From Stutzerimonas stutzeri (lineage in GTDB: Bacteria; Pseudomonadota; Gammaproteobacteria; Pseudomonadales; Pseudomonadaceae), in NCBI RefSeq assembly GCF_002909485.1, contig NZ_PPXG01000005.1, positions 1-64,000 on the forward strand: a stretch of DNA of 64,000 nucleotides, in the 5' to 3' direction. The notes beneath the pieces were generated by a model, which had not been told where the DNA came from, did not search any database, and saw nothing but the letters and a program-made list of their open reading frames with translations. A program made the translations under genes and the position numbers. Of this stretch, positions 18,846 to 28,454 are shown piece after piece; positions within the stretch are counted from its first letter, which is position 1; every line of letters begins with the position of its first letter.

Positions 18846-19754
18846 ATGGCCTATCGAATACGCCCTGCGCGCAACGCTGCCAAAGAGGTACGCAAAGCCG
18901 CGCTGGGACGCATCAACAAGGCGATCCAGGCGCTTTGCGTTGCGCCAGCCGAGCGCGCCGAGGGCGTTCACCAGGCGCGCAAGCGTTTCAAGGAGCTGCG
19001 CGCGCTGCTGCGGCTCGTGCGTGAACCCTTGGGCACGCGCTTCAAGGTCGACAATCGCCGCCTGCGGGACGCCGGGCGACGCCTGGCAGAGTCGCGCGAT
19101 GCCGCAGCCATGCTGGAAAGCTGGGACGCCCTGGCGCGCACCGATCAGCCGTTGTTTGTCAGCGATCCATTTCGCCAGATCCGTCTGCAGTTGCAGCAGC
19201 GCGCCGCACCGGATGGCGAGGCGCACACCGGCTTCGATATCGAGGTGACGCAGGTGCTTGGCGAACTGCGCTCGCTGACTCAGGACGTGAAACATTGGAA
19301 ATTGCCCGGCAAGGGCTTCGGGTTGCTCGCCGACGGGTTTCGGCGGACCTACACCGATGGTGTGCGGGATCTCGCTCGGGCTCAGAAGGAAGACTCGGAC
19401 GAGCTGCTCCACGAGTGGCGCAAGCGTGTGAAGGATCATTGGTACCACTGTCAGCTGCTGTCTCCGTGCTGGCCGGATGCGCTGGAAAGCCGAGCCGAGC
19501 AACTCAAACAGGTAGCTGACGCCCTGGGTGATGACCATGACCTGGCGATGATGACGCAATTGATGCAGCGCGAGCCCGACCTGTTTGGCGCGCCGGAAAC
19601 ACGGGACCTGTTGCAACGCTGTATCGAGCAACGTCGCGCTCAGTTGCAGCAGCGCGCATTGCACCTTGGCAGCCGGCTGTATGCCGAGCCGCCTAAAGCG
19701 CTGGCGGCCCGTGTGGGTGCGTACTGGCGAATCGCCCGCAAAGAGCAGGCTTAG
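18846..19754 (+). CDS. CHAD domain protein
   Basis: This 302-residue protein is rich in Arg, His and Lys on helices. The CHAD helical repeats show HQARKRFKELRALLRLVR near residue 40 and HEWRKRVKDHWYHCQLL near 195. CHAD domains bind inorganic polyphosphate through these basic residues, and many sit beside CYTH triphosphatases; none is present here. A GAGGAAAA site precedes ATG 18846. It converges on rapA. Confidence 0.9.
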   Translation: MAYRIRPARNAAKEVRKAALGRINKAIQALCVAPAERAEGVHQARKRFKELRALLRLVREPLGTRFKVDNRRLRDAGRRLAESRDAAAMLESWDALARTDQPLFVSDPFRQIRLQLQQRAAPDGEAHTGFDIEVTQVLGELRSLTQDVKHWKLPGKGFGLLADGFRRTYTDGVRDLARAQKEDSDELLHEWRKRVKDHWYHCQLLSPCWPDALESRAEQLKQVADALGDDHDLAMMTQLMQREPDLFGAPETRDLLQRCIEQRRAQLQQRALHLGSRLYAEPPKALAARVGAYWRIARKEQA

Positions 19755-19785
19755 GTCGCCCGACGCCTCGACTTGCTCACAGTCC

Positions 19786-19815
19786 CTGAAGGTGGGTTTC
19801 AACCCGCCTTCAGGA
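19786..19815. terminator. Hairpin between CHAD gene and rapA
   Basis: A 14-bp stem with one G-T pair (CCTGAAGGTGGGTT / AACCCGCCTTCAGG) and a two-base loop lies between two convergent genes and could act for both directions. No T-run is present. Confidence 0.5.
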
Positions 19816-19838
19816 CACCAGGGCGCGGTGGTACCGAC

Positions 19839-22688
19839 TCAACCGGCGACCAACACCCGGATTGCCTCCAACCGCAGTGCAGCCTTGTCCAGCGCTGCCA
19901 GGCCGTCTTCACGCTGCTGGCGCAAGGCTTCGATCTCGCTGTCGCGCACGCTCGGGTTGACCGCTTGCAAGGCCACCAGCCGGGCGAGCTCTTCATCCAG
20001 ACCTGCTCTGAGCTTGCGCTGCGCCTCGGCGACGCGCTCGGTGTGGCGCGGCGCGATCTTGGCTTCGGCGGCAGCAATCTGCGTCGCCAGTACGTCGCGC
20101 TGAGCTTGGACGAACTTGTTGGCACTGGCCCGCGGTACGCTTTCCAGCTGATCGTTCAGGGTGTCGAACGCCACCTTCGATGCCAGATCGTTGCCATTGC
20201 CGTCGAGCAGGCAACGCAGCGCCAACGGCGGCAGGAAGCGACTCAGCTGCAGTGCGCGAGGCGCAACCACTTCACTGACAAACAGTAACTCCAGCAGGAC
20301 GGTGCCCGGCTTGAGGGCCTTGTTCTTGATCAGCGCCACGGCGGTGTTGCCCATGGAGCCGGACAACACGAGGTCCATACCCCCTTGCACCATGGGATGT
20401 TCCCAGGTGAGGAATTGCATGTCTTCACGAACCAGCGCCTGCTCGCGGTCGTAGGTGATGGTTACCGCTTCGTCATCGCCCAGCGGGAAGCTGGCATCCA
20501 GCATCTTTTCGCTCGGGCGCAGCACCAGAGCGTTTTCCGAGTGATCCTCGCTGTCGATGCCAAATGCGTCGAACAGCTGCTCCATGTAGATAGGGAGGGC
20601 GAACTGGTCATCCTGTTCCTCGATGGCTTCGACCAGGGCTTTACCTTGCTCGCCGCCACCGGAATTGAGTTCCAGCAGGCGGTCACGGCCGCTGTGCAAC
20701 TCGGCTTCCAGGCGCTCACGCTCAGCGCGGGCTTCGTCGATCAGCAGTTGATAGGCCTCGTCGTCGCCTTCTTCCAGCTGCGACAGTAAACGTGGACCGA
20801 ACCGATGCTGCAGTGCGTTACCGGTCGGGCAGGTATTGACGAAGGCATTCAGCGCCTGGTGATACCACTGGAACAGGCGTTCCTGAGGGCTGGTTTCCAG
20901 ATAGGGCACGTGCAGCTGGATGATGTGCTGCTGACCGATACGGTCGAGGCGGCCGATGCGCTGCTCCAGCAGATCCGGGTGTGCCGGCAGGTCGAACAGC
21001 ACCAGATGGTGGCTGAACTGGAAGTTGCGGCCTTCACTGCCGATCTCCGAACAGATCAGCACCTGTGCGCCAAACTCCTCGTCGGCAAAATAGGCTGCCG
21101 CGCGGTCGCGCTCGAGGATGCTCATGCCTTCATGAAACACTGTGGCTGGAATGCCCGAGCGCACGCGCAGCGCATCTTCCAGGTCCAGAGCGGTCTCGGC
21201 ATGGGCGCAGATGACCAGCACCTTGAACTTCTTCAGCATCTTCAGCGTGTCGATCAGCCACTCGACACGTGGGTCGAACTGCCACCAGCGATTGCTCGCT
21301 TCGCCGTCGTCCTGCTGGCTCTGGAAGGCCACTTCCGGATACAGCTCGGCATGCTCGCCCAGCGGCAGTTCGAGGTATTCGGCCGGGCAGGGCAGTGGAT
21401 AGGGATGCAGCTGGCGCTCGGGAAAGCCCTGTACGGCGGCGCGGGTGTTGCGGAACAGCAGGCGGCCGGTGCCGTGCCGGTCGAGCAGCTCGCGGATCAG
21501 GCGGCTGCTGGCCTCGATGTCGCCATCGGTAGCAGCCGCGAGCAGAGCTTCGCCTTCGGCGCCGAGGAAGTCGTGAATGGTCTGGTGGGCCTGCTGCGAG
21601 AGACGCCCTTCGTCAAGCAGCTCCTGCACCGCCTGGGCCACCGGCTGGTAGCTGGTGCTTTCTGCCCGGAAAGCCTCCAGATCATGAAAACGGTTCGGAT
21701 CCAGCAGACGCAGGCGTGCGAAGTGGCTTTCCTGGCCCAGCTGCTCTGGGGTCGCGGTCAGCAACAGTACGCCGGGGATAACTTCGGCCAGTTGCTCGAC
21801 CAGCTTGTATTCGGGGCTGGCGTTTTCCGGATGCCAGACAAGGTGATGCGCCTCGTCCACCACCAACAGATCCCAGCCGGCAGCGAAGGCTGCGTCTTGA
21901 GCGCGCTCGTCTTCCTTGAGCCACTCCAGCGATACCAGTGCCAGCTGTGTGTCTTCGAACGGGTTGCTGGCATCGCTCTCGATGAAACGCTCGGAGTCGA
22001 ACAGGGCGACTTCCAGGTTAAAGCGGCGGCGCATTTCTACCAGCCATTGGTGCTGGAGGTTTTCCGGTACCAGGATCAGTACCCGGTTGGCGCGGCCCGA
22101 GAGCAGCTGACGATGGATGACCAGGCCGGCTTCAATGGTCTTGCCGAGGCCCACTTCGTCGGCAAGCAGTACACGCGGAGCGATGCGGTCGGCGACTTCC
22201 TTGGCAATGTGTAGCTGGTGCGCGATGGGCTGCGCACGCACGCCACCCAGCCCCCACAGCGAAGACTGCAGCTGAGCGCTCTGGTGGTGCAGGGTGTGAT
22301 AGCGCAGGCTGAACCAGCCCAGCGGGTCGATCTGCCCGGCGAACAGGCGGTCGCTGGCCAGGCGGAACTGAATGAAGTTCGATAGCTCGGTTTCCGGCAG
22401 CGTGCGGGCTTCGTTCTGCGCGGTTAAACCGTGGTAGACCAGCAGGCCGTCGACGTCGTCGGCTTCGCGCACCGTCATCTTCCAGCCTTCGAAGTGGGTG
22501 ATCTCGTCACCCGGCACGAAGCGCACTCGCGTTAGCGGCGCACTGCGTGTGGCGTACTGGCGGGTTTCGCCGGTAGCAGGGTAGAGCACGGTGAGCATCC
22601 GTCCATCCTGGGTCAGAATGGTTCCGAGGCCGAGTTCTGCCTCGCTGTCGCTGATCCAGCGTTGCCCCGGTAGATACTGCTGCGCCAT
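19839..22688 (-). CDS. rapA: RNA polymerase recycling ATPase RapA
   Basis: RapA (HepA) is a Swi2/Snf2 translocase that binds core RNA polymerase and promotes its recycling after termination. The 949-residue protein has N-terminal Tudor-like domains ([16 protein letters not shown]), the Snf2 helicase lobe with Walker [15 protein letters not shown] and DEAHH box, a second lobe with [14 protein letters not shown] and [11 protein letters not shown], and a C-terminal spacer and Rpb5-like region. Length is close to the E. coli protein (968). It is monocistronic. Confidence 0.96.
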   Translation of the reverse strand: MAQQYLPGQRWISDSEAELGLGTILTQDGRMLTVLYPATGETRQYATRSAPLTRVRFVPGDEITHFEGWKMTVREADDVDGLLVYHGLTAQNEARTLPETELSNFIQFRLASDRLFAGQIDPLGWFSLRYHTLHHQSAQLQSSLWGLGGVRAQPIAHQLHIAKEVADRIAPRVLLADEVGLGKTIEAGLVIHRQLLSGRANRVLILVPENLQHQWLVEMRRRFNLEVALFDSERFIESDASNPFEDTQLALVSLEWLKEDERAQDAAFAAGWDLLVVDEAHHLVWHPENASPEYKLVEQLAEVIPGVLLLTATPEQLGQESHFARLRLLDPNRFHDLEAFRAESTSYQPVAQAVQELLDEGRLSQQAHQTIHDFLGAEGEALLAAATDGDIEASSRLIRELLDRHGTGRLLFRNTRAAVQGFPERQLHPYPLPCPAEYLELPLGEHAELYPEVAFQSQQDDGEASNRWWQFDPRVEWLIDTLKMLKKFKVLVICAHAETALDLEDALRVRSGIPATVFHEGMSILERDRAAAYFADEEFGAQVLICSEIGSEGRNFQFSHHLVLFDLPAHPDLLEQRIGRLDRIGQQHIIQLHVPYLETSPQERLFQWYHQALNAFVNTCPTGNALQHRFGPRLLSQLEEGDDEAYQLLIDEARAERERLEAELHSGRDRLLELNSGGGEQGKALVEAIEEQDDQFALPIYMEQLFDAFGIDSEDHSENALVLRPSEKMLDASFPLGDDEAVTITYDREQALVREDMQFLTWEHPMVQGGMDLVLSGSMGNTAVALIKNKALKPGTVLLELLFVSEVVAPRALQLSRFLPPLALRCLLDGNGNDLASKVAFDTLNDQLESVPRASANKFVQAQRDVLATQIAAAEAKIAPRHTERVAEAQRKLRAGLDEELARLVALQAVNPSVRDSEIEALRQQREDGLAALDKAALRLEAIRVLVAG

Positions 22689-22839
22689 GCTGCCTCCCGC
22701 TGTGAAAAAGCCGGCTATCTTAACGGAACGTTGCCATCAGAGCGACGACCGATGGCGACTGTTCGACGCATGAAGTGTAGCGGTCCTGTTAAAGTTGGCC
22801 GGTACCGCGCCGATTCATCGGTAAAGAGGGGTAACGAGC

Positions 22840-23136
22840 ATGCTGCCACCCATTCCATCAGGCGTATTTCCGGTCAACGCCCAGCAGGACGCCGTCAAAC
22901 CGCGCCCGGAAATCGCCCCGGTAACGCCCGTGCAGCCGAGCTCCGATGAAAGCGCGGTAGCCCTGGATCGGCGGCACCCTCAGGAGAGTGAGCAAATGCT
23001 GCGTGACGAGCAGCGCCGCCGGCAGCGTCGTGGGTATACCCCAGAAGAGCTGGCTACAGGCGAGACCGAGGAGCAGGACCAGGCCGAGCTCGACGAGCTG
23101 CCACGCCAGGGCCTCTGGGTGGATGTCGAGGTCTGA
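22840..23136 (+). CDS. Hypothetical protein upstream of alkB
   Basis: This 98-residue hydrophilic protein has a proline-rich N-terminal third (PVNAQQDAVKPRPEIAPVTP) and a charged middle with RRRQRRGYTPEELA, then an acidic end. It looks largely disordered with no signal or membrane segment. I do not recognise a family. The next gene starts two bases after its stop, so it appears to be co-transcribed with the AlkB-like gene. Confidence 0.6.
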   Translation: MLPPIPSGVFPVNAQQDAVKPRPEIAPVTPVQPSSDESAVALDRRHPQESEQMLRDEQRRRQRRGYTPEELATGETEEQDQAELDELPRQGLWVDVEV

Positions 23137-23137
23137 C

Positions 23138-23752
23138 ATGCACCACGCTGACGCAGGCCGTGAGTCGTTGATCGAACTGCCTGATGCTGTGCTGGGCTAC
23201 CGCGCACATTGGATCGATAGCGAAACCGCTGACGCCTTGTTGCGAGAGCTGATCGACGCCACGCCCTGGACGCAGCCCGAAATTCGAATCTACGGTCGCT
23301 TGCTCGCGGTGCCGCGGCTGGTTGCCTGGTACGGTGATCCTGGCGTCGGGTATCGCTATTCCGGCCTGCGGCATGAGCCGCTGGCGTGGACACCGTCGCT
23401 GCAGCGAATTCGCGAGCGATTGCAGGTGGAGACCGGCCAGCGTTTCAATGGAGTGCTGCTCAACCTGTATCGCGATGGACGCGACGCCATGGGTTGGCAC
23501 AGCGATGATGAAGCCGAGCTGGGTGATTGTCCGACGGTCGCTTCGCTGAGTCTGGGCGCAGAGCGGCGCTTTGACCTGCGGCGCAAGGGCGGTGGACGAA
23601 TCCAGCATTCGCTCGTCCTTGGCCACGGCTCGCTGCTGGTCATGAGTGGTGCAACGCAGCATCATTGGCAACATCAGATCGCGCGTACCAGCAAGGTGCT
23701 GCAGCCGCGCCTCAACTTGACCTTCCGCCTGATCCAGCCGAGACCGACTTGA
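23138..23752 (+). CDS. AlkB-like 2-oxoglutarate/Fe(II) dioxygenase
   Basis: This 204-residue enzyme should oxidatively demethylate alkylated bases. The iron ligands appear in GWHSDDE (His and Asp of HxD) and QHHWQHQI, and the 2-oxoglutarate-binding arginines in PRLNLTFR. The NLYRDGRDAMGWHSDDEAELG region resembles the ALKBH2/3-type branch more than E. coli AlkB. No ada or other alkylation-repair gene is adjacent. The start at 23138 sits directly behind the stop of the upstream small gene, and the stop overlaps the next ATG by one base. Confidence 0.88.
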   Translation: MHHADAGRESLIELPDAVLGYRAHWIDSETADALLRELIDATPWTQPEIRIYGRLLAVPRLVAWYGDPGVGYRYSGLRHEPLAWTPSLQRIRERLQVETGQRFNGVLLNLYRDGRDAMGWHSDDEAELGDCPTVASLSLGAERRFDLRRKGGGRIQHSLVLGHGSLLVMSGATQHHWQHQIARTSKVLQPRLNLTFRLIQPRPT

Positions 23753-23913
23753 TGAGCACCGACGAGAAACTGATCGATTTCAGCGCCGAGCGCGCCCGGC
23801 GCATTCATGACCTCAACGACAAGCGGCTCGAGGACATGCGCAAGACCTTCGAGCAGGTCCTGCCGCTTGGCAAAACGAAGAAGAAAGGCAAACGATCGAC
23901 CAAGAAGCGCTAA
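23752..23913 (+). CDS. Small basic protein downstream of alkB
   Basis: This 53-residue protein has a helical charged middle (FSAERARRIHDLNDKRLEDM) and a lysine-rich end (GKTKKKGKRSTKKR). Its ATG overlaps the alkB stop (TGATG), arguing for translational coupling. I recognise no domain; the basic tail could bind nucleic acid, but that is a guess. Confidence 0.65.
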   Translation: MSTDEKLIDFSAERARRIHDLNDKRLEDMRKTFEQVLPLGKTKKKGKRSTKKR

Positions 23914-24043
23914 TCCTCCGATAACGCCCCCGCTGCAGCTGCCTTTTTCATATCTATTCGCTATTAAACGGCGGCATTCGGTGCCGTGCGTTCAAAAGTG
24001 TCCTTCTGGTCTGCCTGAAATCGCCCTGCATACCCCTATTTTC

Positions 24044-24057
24044 TTGACCTGGATCAG
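24044..24057 (+). promoter_or_regulatory. Upstream ANR/FNR-like box of ccoM
   Basis: TTGACCTGGATCAG resembles the ANR/FNR site TTGAT-N4-ATCAA with the correct N4 spacing and two mismatches. It lies 50 bases upstream of a better box. Confidence 0.45.
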
Positions 24058-24093
24058 TCGTTGCGTGCGCCTGTCGCCAGCATTTTGCGCCCA

Positions 24094-24107
24094 TTGATCA
24101 GGGTCAA
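24094..24107 (+). promoter_or_regulatory. ANR/FNR-like box of ccoM
   Basis: TTGATCAGGGTCAA matches TTGAT-N4-ATCAA in 9 of 10 fixed positions. It is centred about 77 bases before the ccoM ATG, suitable for activation under low oxygen. Confidence 0.7.
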
Positions 24108-24176
24108 TTTTTTTCGAAGGTTGCCGGTTTAACTTGAACCCATCGAACAGCGAATCAAGTGTCGGAGGTAGGTCTC

Positions 24177-24287
24177 ATGTTTGTCGATAATGTGGTGCTC
24201 GCAGGGGTGGTCACGGTCGGCCTGATGGTCGCCTTCCTCGCAGGTTTCGGATATTTCATCTGGCGGGATGCTCACAAGAAGAGCTGA
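24177..24287 (+). CDS. ccoM: cbb3 cytochrome oxidase small subunit CcoM
   Basis: This 36-residue single-helix protein (MFVDNVVLAGVVTVGL at the start, WRDAHKKS at the end) matches my memory of CcoM, the small subunit found in purified P. stutzeri cbb3 oxidase and linked to its assembly and stability. Residues 7-29 form the membrane helix and the Lys-rich end should face the cytoplasm. A GGAGGT site precedes the ATG. The gene is monocistronic, far from any ccoNOQP operon in this window, with ANR-like boxes upstream and a strong terminator after it. Its length makes gene finders miss it. Confidence 0.85.
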   Translation: MFVDNVVLAGVVTVGLMVAFLAGFGYFIWRDAHKKS

Positions 24288-24319
24288 TCCGACAGATTCA
24301 AAGAGCACGCAAGGCATTT

Positions 24320-24345
24320 AGGCGACCTATGGTCGCCTTTTTTTT
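24320..24345 (+). terminator. Intrinsic terminator of ccoM
   Basis: An 8-bp perfect stem (AGGCGACC / GGTCGCCT) with a three-base loop runs directly into eight T residues. Confidence 0.9.
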
Positions 24346-24354
24346 GCGCGCGAT

Positions 24355-27300
24355 TTACCGACGTGCCTGAGGCTGTACGAACACGACCGTCGTGAATGCC
24401 GGTACCTCGAACTCCCCACTGATGACCGTGGCCTGGCGACTGATCGGATCGACTGAGCCTTTCAGCACTGGATGCAGCTGGTAGCCATCCCCGCCTGGCA
24501 GGCGAACCCGCTGGTCCGACGCATTGATCACTACCATCAACGAGCTATAGCGCCGGTCCAGATCGCGGCCGTCGCGCGGGCCGTCGGCCAGGCTGAAGGC
24601 GATCACGCCGGGCTGCTGTTCGGGGCCAGTGTTGTGAAACTGCAAGCGACGCTGCACTTCACGGGCGCTGTCGAGCTGGAACAGTGCACTGTCACTACGA
24701 ATTTTCAGCAGCTCCAGAAAGCGCCGCTTCGCCGCGACGATTTCAGCGGCCCCCGGTTTGGCCTGTGGGTCGACGATGATCTTGCGAATCAGCGGCCAGT
24801 TGTCGCCGTCCTTGTCTGCGCGTGGCAGGCCCTTGTTCCAGTTGTTGTCCTGATAGCTGAAATCCACCGCGTTGAACCAGTCTCCCGAGTCGTAGCTGTC
24901 GCGCTGCATGGACTTTGATCGCAGCATGTCAGAGCCGAGATGAATGAACGGCACACCCTGGCTGAACAGCGGCACCGACAGCGCCAGCATGTGCATGCGA
25001 ACCCGGTCGGCAACCGACAGGCTGCTGGCGAGCTTGTACTGGTTGTTGTCCCACAGCGTCTGGTTGTCGTGCTTGGAGACATAATTGACGGTTTCCTGTG
25101 GGTCCAGCGTATAGCCGGCGGGCTGGCCGTTGTAGTCGATCTCGCTGCCCTTGCGCGTGCTGCCGTCGGCGGTGACGAACTGGAAATCGCGTAGCCCGCC
25201 GGCGATGCCGACGCGGATCAGGTCGGCGGCGTGGAGCAGTTGCGCTTTTTCCTGAGCCCCGGCGCCGCTTAGTTCATTGGGCCGCAGATAGAGCCCGTTG
25301 GCGAAGCCCTGGTTGCGGCGAATGCTCTCGCCGCTGTCGAAGGGGCTGCCGCCGCGTACTGCATCACGTTGCCGATCATTGAAGGTACCGATACCGGTGC
25401 CGGCCATGTTCAGTTGATTGGCGTTGATACCGCGGGCGTTGCCGGCAACCTCGCCGAATTCCCAGCCTTCTCCGTAGAAATAAGTGTCGCGATCGATGCG
25501 GCGAACGGCGCGATACGCATCGACGATCTGCTCGCGCATGTGGTGGCCCATCAGATCGAAGCGAAAGCCGGCGATCTTGTAATCGCGGGCCCAGACCTTC
25601 AGCGAGTCGATCATCAGCTTGGCCATCATGCGATGTTCGCTGGCAGTGTTCTCGCAGCAGGTCGAGGTTTCCACCGCGCCGGTAGTCGGGTTGCGGCGGT
25701 GGTAGTAGCCAGGTACGACCTTGTCCAGAACGGATTTTTCGGCCAGGCCGGAAGCGTTGGTGTGGTTGTAGACCACGTCCATCACGGTAACGAGGCCATT
25801 GTCGGCGAGCGCCTGCACCATCTGGCGGAACTCGATGATGCGTTGCACGCCTTCGGCGTCGCTGGCGTAGCTGCCCTCGGGCGCGGTGAAGTGGAAGGGG
25901 TCGTAGCCCCAGTTGAAATCATCCAGGCCGCGCAGGTCGTCGTACAGCGATTGCGCCTGGCCGCTGGCGGGGTCGAAGCCCTCTAGCACCTGACGAACGC
26001 TCGCTGCGCCACAGTACTGCGCCCAGCGCTCCCGGGCCCCGTCCGACAGGTCGCAGAGCTTGGCGAAGGGGTCGTCCAGATTGATCCGCTGTGCGGGGTC
26101 TTCATCGATGGTGGCAATGTCGAACACCGGCAGCAACTGCACGTGGGTGAGCCCGGCCTTCTGCAGGTCACGCAGGTGCCGCATGCCGTCGCTGTTCTGG
26201 TGGGTAAACGCTGCGTAGGTACCGCGTAGCGAGGCCGGCAGACTGGTGTCGCTGGCGCTGAAGTCGCGCAGATGTGTTTCGTAGATCACGCTCGCTTCGG
26301 GGCGCTCCGGGTGTGGCGGACGCACCGCATCCCAGCCGGCGGGCTTGAGATCGTCGGCGTTCAGGTCGACGACCTGGGCGTACTGGCTGTTGCGCGACAG
26401 GCTCAGGGCATAGGGATCGCTGACCAACGTCGTCTCGATTCTGCCGGTGCTTGGCCGATAGGCGGTGACTTCGTACTGGTAGTACTGGCGATCCAGCGAG
26501 CGCGGGCCTTCCAGGCTCCAGACGCCGAGCCGCTCCCGCATGGGCTTCGGATAGCCGGGTAGCAGCCGTTTGGATGCATCGAACACGTGCAGACGAACCT
26601 GCTGCGCGGTCGGTGCCCAGAGCTTGAAAGACACACCTCTGGCATCGAGCGTCGCGCCCAGCTCGCCGTTGTAGGCGAACAGCATGTCGAGGATGCCGGC
26701 GGTCTGCACTTCGGTGGCATCGATGATCCGGCCGTCCGCGTCATAGGCGATTACCACCAGTTGGCTCATCACGGCGCGGCGCAGGTCATGTGCGCCGGCT
26801 TTGATCCGGTACGCCGGGGCATCGGCCAGATGCGGGTGCTGGCGCCTGAGGCCAGTGCGCAGGCTCGACGGCTGCATCGCCAGGCTCTGCCCGCCACTAA
26901 CGGTAAGCGCCTCACTGTCGATGCGAATGCTGGCATCGTGGGCATAGCGCAGCTCGACGCGGCTGGCGCCCGGAGCGCCGCCCACCAGCGCAAGCGTGAA
27001 CGGATCGAGCCAATGCGCCCGCGCGCCCTTGATCGCCACCGCGCTGCCGCTCAGCGGCGTGCTGGAAAGCTGTGGGTTGCCGCTGACCGAGAAGACACGA
27101 CGGCCCAGTTCGTCGAAGCGCCAGGTCAGGTCGCCACCGCCCAGATCCTTCTCGTCGCCCTTGTGCATGATCAGGTTCAGGCAGCTGGCGTCGGCGCTGA
27201 GTGGGATGCGGTAGAGCGCGCCGTTCTGCGGGTCGGTCTCCGCCGCCGCGAGCGGTTGCGTCCAGCTGGTTTCGGTCGCACTGCCATTACAGTCGGCGGT

Positions 27301-27474
27301 GTTCCACAGGTGCGGGCCCCAGCCGTTGTAGTCGCCGTCGGCGCGTTGGTAGTAGAGCAGGGCCTCGTCCGGGCCAGGGTCGAGCGGAACAGCCGAAGCG
27401 GATGGCACGGCCAGCGGCAAGCCGCCGAGGAGCAGCGCCGCCAGGCGCCAGTGAGCGATCGAGCGAATGAGCAT
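24355..27474 (-). CDS. pulA: Secreted pullulanase-type alpha-1,6-glucosidase
   Basis: This 1039-residue GH13 enzyme debranches alpha-1,6 links in pullulan or starch dextrins. A signal peptide spans about residues 1-27. The N-terminal part resembles the carbohydrate-binding and N2 domains of PulA ([18 protein letters not shown]). The GH13 motifs are [11 protein letters not shown] (about 568), [10 protein letters not shown] with the nucleophile Asp (about 638), FYGEGWEFG with the acid/base Glu (about 670) and [10 protein letters not shown] (about 802). ATG 27474 is chosen because the signal peptide starts there; 67 extra residues upstream look non-coding. No glycogen or maltose genes adjoin. 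P. stutzeri strains are known for extracellular starch breakdown. Confidence 0.92.
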   Translation of the reverse strand: MLIRSIAHWRLAALLLGGLPLAVPSASAVPLDPGPDEALLYYQRADGDYNGWGPHLWNTADCNGSATETSWTQPLAAAETDPQNGALYRIPLSADASCLNLIMHKGDEKDLGGGDLTWRFDELGRRVFSVSGNPQLSSTPLSGSAVAIKGARAHWLDPFTLALVGGAPGASRVELRYAHDASIRIDSEALTVSGGQSLAMQPSSLRTGLRRQHPHLADAPAYRIKAGAHDLRRAVMSQLVVIAYDADGRIIDATEVQTAGILDMLFAYNGELGATLDARGVSFKLWAPTAQQVRLHVFDASKRLLPGYPKPMRERLGVWSLEGPRSLDRQYYQYEVTAYRPSTGRIETTLVSDPYALSLSRNSQYAQVVDLNADDLKPAGWDAVRPPHPERPEASVIYETHLRDFSASDTSLPASLRGTYAAFTHQNSDGMRHLRDLQKAGLTHVQLLPVFDIATIDEDPAQRINLDDPFAKLCDLSDGARERWAQYCGAASVRQVLEGFDPASGQAQSLYDDLRGLDDFNWGYDPFHFTAPEGSYASDAEGVQRIIEFRQMVQALADNGLVTVMDVVYNHTNASGLAEKSVLDKVVPGYYHRRNPTTGAVETSTCCENTASEHRMMAKLMIDSLKVWARDYKIAGFRFDLMGHHMREQIVDAYRAVRRIDRDTYFYGEGWEFGEVAGNARGINANQLNMAGTGIGTFNDRQRDAVRGGSPFDSGESIRRNQGFANGLYLRPNELSGAGAQEKAQLLHAADLIRVGIAGGLRDFQFVTADGSTRKGSEIDYNGQPAGYTLDPQETVNYVSKHDNQTLWDNNQYKLASSLSVADRVRMHMLALSVPLFSQGVPFIHLGSDMLRSKSMQRDSYDSGDWFNAVDFSYQDNNWNKGLPRADKDGDNWPLIRKIIVDPQAKPGAAEIVAAKRRFLELLKIRSDSALFQLDSAREVQRRLQFHNTGPEQQPGVIAFSLADGPRDGRDLDRRYSSLMVVINASDQRVRLPGGDGYQLHPVLKGSVDPISRQATVISGEFEVPAFTTVVFVQPQARR

Positions 27475-27649
27475 GGGTGAGGGTCCCGTTGTTGTTCTTT
27501 TTGTACTGCTCGCTGGATGGTCGATGCGCGTGATCGGATCGGCATCCTTCCTGCGGGAAGTGCACGGGGCGTAGCCAACGGCCGTAATAGCCTTGTGCCT
27601 GTCCCCCGTCCGGGGCCGGTTCCCTGCCGACAGGCGTGGTAGAAATGAA

Positions 27650-27672
27650 GAGGGCGCCGCTCGGGCGCCCTC
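27650..27672 (-). terminator. Terminator-like hairpin after phaJ-type gene
   Basis: A 9-bp perfect stem (GAGGGCGCC / GGCGCCCTC, 5-base loop) lies 39 bases past the stop of the minus-strand MaoC gene. On that strand it is followed by TTCATTTCT. Confidence 0.6.
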
Positions 27673-27710
27673 CATCTACCGTCGCCAACCGGTGGCGAAC
27701 CTGGAAATGC

Positions 27711-28181
27711 TCAGCCGATGGAAATCGGCGGCAGCTCCTTCAGTTCGACGGTTTCCTGCTTGCGCGGGGCGAGCACTTCGGCTTCGCCGTCGACCACCAG
27801 TTCGTCGTTCTGGTTGAACACCCGGGTGGCGATGCGCACGCGGTTCTTTGGCAGCTTCTCGAGAATTTCCAGGCGCACGGTCAGCGTGTCGTTGATCTTC
27901 ACCGGACGGGTGAACTTCATGGTCTGGCCCAGGTAGATGGTGCCTGGGCCAGGCATGGTGCAGGCGACCGCGGCGCTGATCAGCGCGCCGCTGAACATGC
28001 CATGGGCGATGCGCTCCTTGAACAGGGTACCGGCAGCGAACTCGGCATCCAGGTGCACCGGGTTGCGATCACCGGACATCGCGGCGAACAGCTGGATGTC
28101 CTTTTCCTCGACGTGTTTTTCGTAGCTCGCCTGCTGACCGACCTCCAGGTCGGCGTAAGGCGTGTTGCTGATCGTGCTCAT
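27711..28181 (-). CDS. MaoC-domain (R)-specific enoyl-CoA hydratase, PhaJ-like
   Basis: This 156-residue hot-dog-fold protein has the hydratase 2 motif with catalytic Asp and His in MSGDRNPVHLD and the following HGMFSGALISA. PhaJ-type enzymes convert trans-2-enoyl-CoA from beta-oxidation to (R)-3-hydroxyacyl-CoA. It lies divergent from two fatty acyl-CoA synthetase genes, the same neighbourhood as in P. aeruginosa, supporting a role in fatty acid degradation or polyhydroxyalkanoate supply. Confidence 0.85.
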   Translation of the reverse strand: MSTISNTPYADLEVGQQASYEKHVEEKDIQLFAAMSGDRNPVHLDAEFAAGTLFKERIAHGMFSGALISAAVACTMPGPGTIYLGQTMKFTRPVKINDTLTVRLEILEKLPKNRVRIATRVFNQNDELVVDGEAEVLAPRKQETVELKELPPISIG

Positions 28182-28454
28182 GGATTGTCCTCAGGCTGGT
28201 CGGCGCACCGGATGCTGCGCCCGATGGATCGAAGCGGCTCGCGCGATCCGAACTGGCCGGTGCCGCGCGCTGGGGCTGCATTCTAGAGGCATGGGCTGCG
28301 CTTGTCCCGGCGCCGGACCGCGTGATGCCGTGATGAAAGATTCACGGCGGTGATTAATGCGGCTCGGGCTGTTGCGCCGCGACGCCGACCTGCTAAGTTC
28401 GCCAGAGCCCGCTGTGCGTGGGCCAGACACTCTCAGGTAAAGAGGCCAATAACA

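Noticed and set aside
20805-22214. 469-codon open frame antisense to rapA
   Set aside because: Lies wholly inside rapA, with no start signals and unlike any family I know.
24355-27675. Longer 1106-residue version of the pullulanase
   Set aside because: The extension precedes a clear signal peptide, which must be N-terminal for export.
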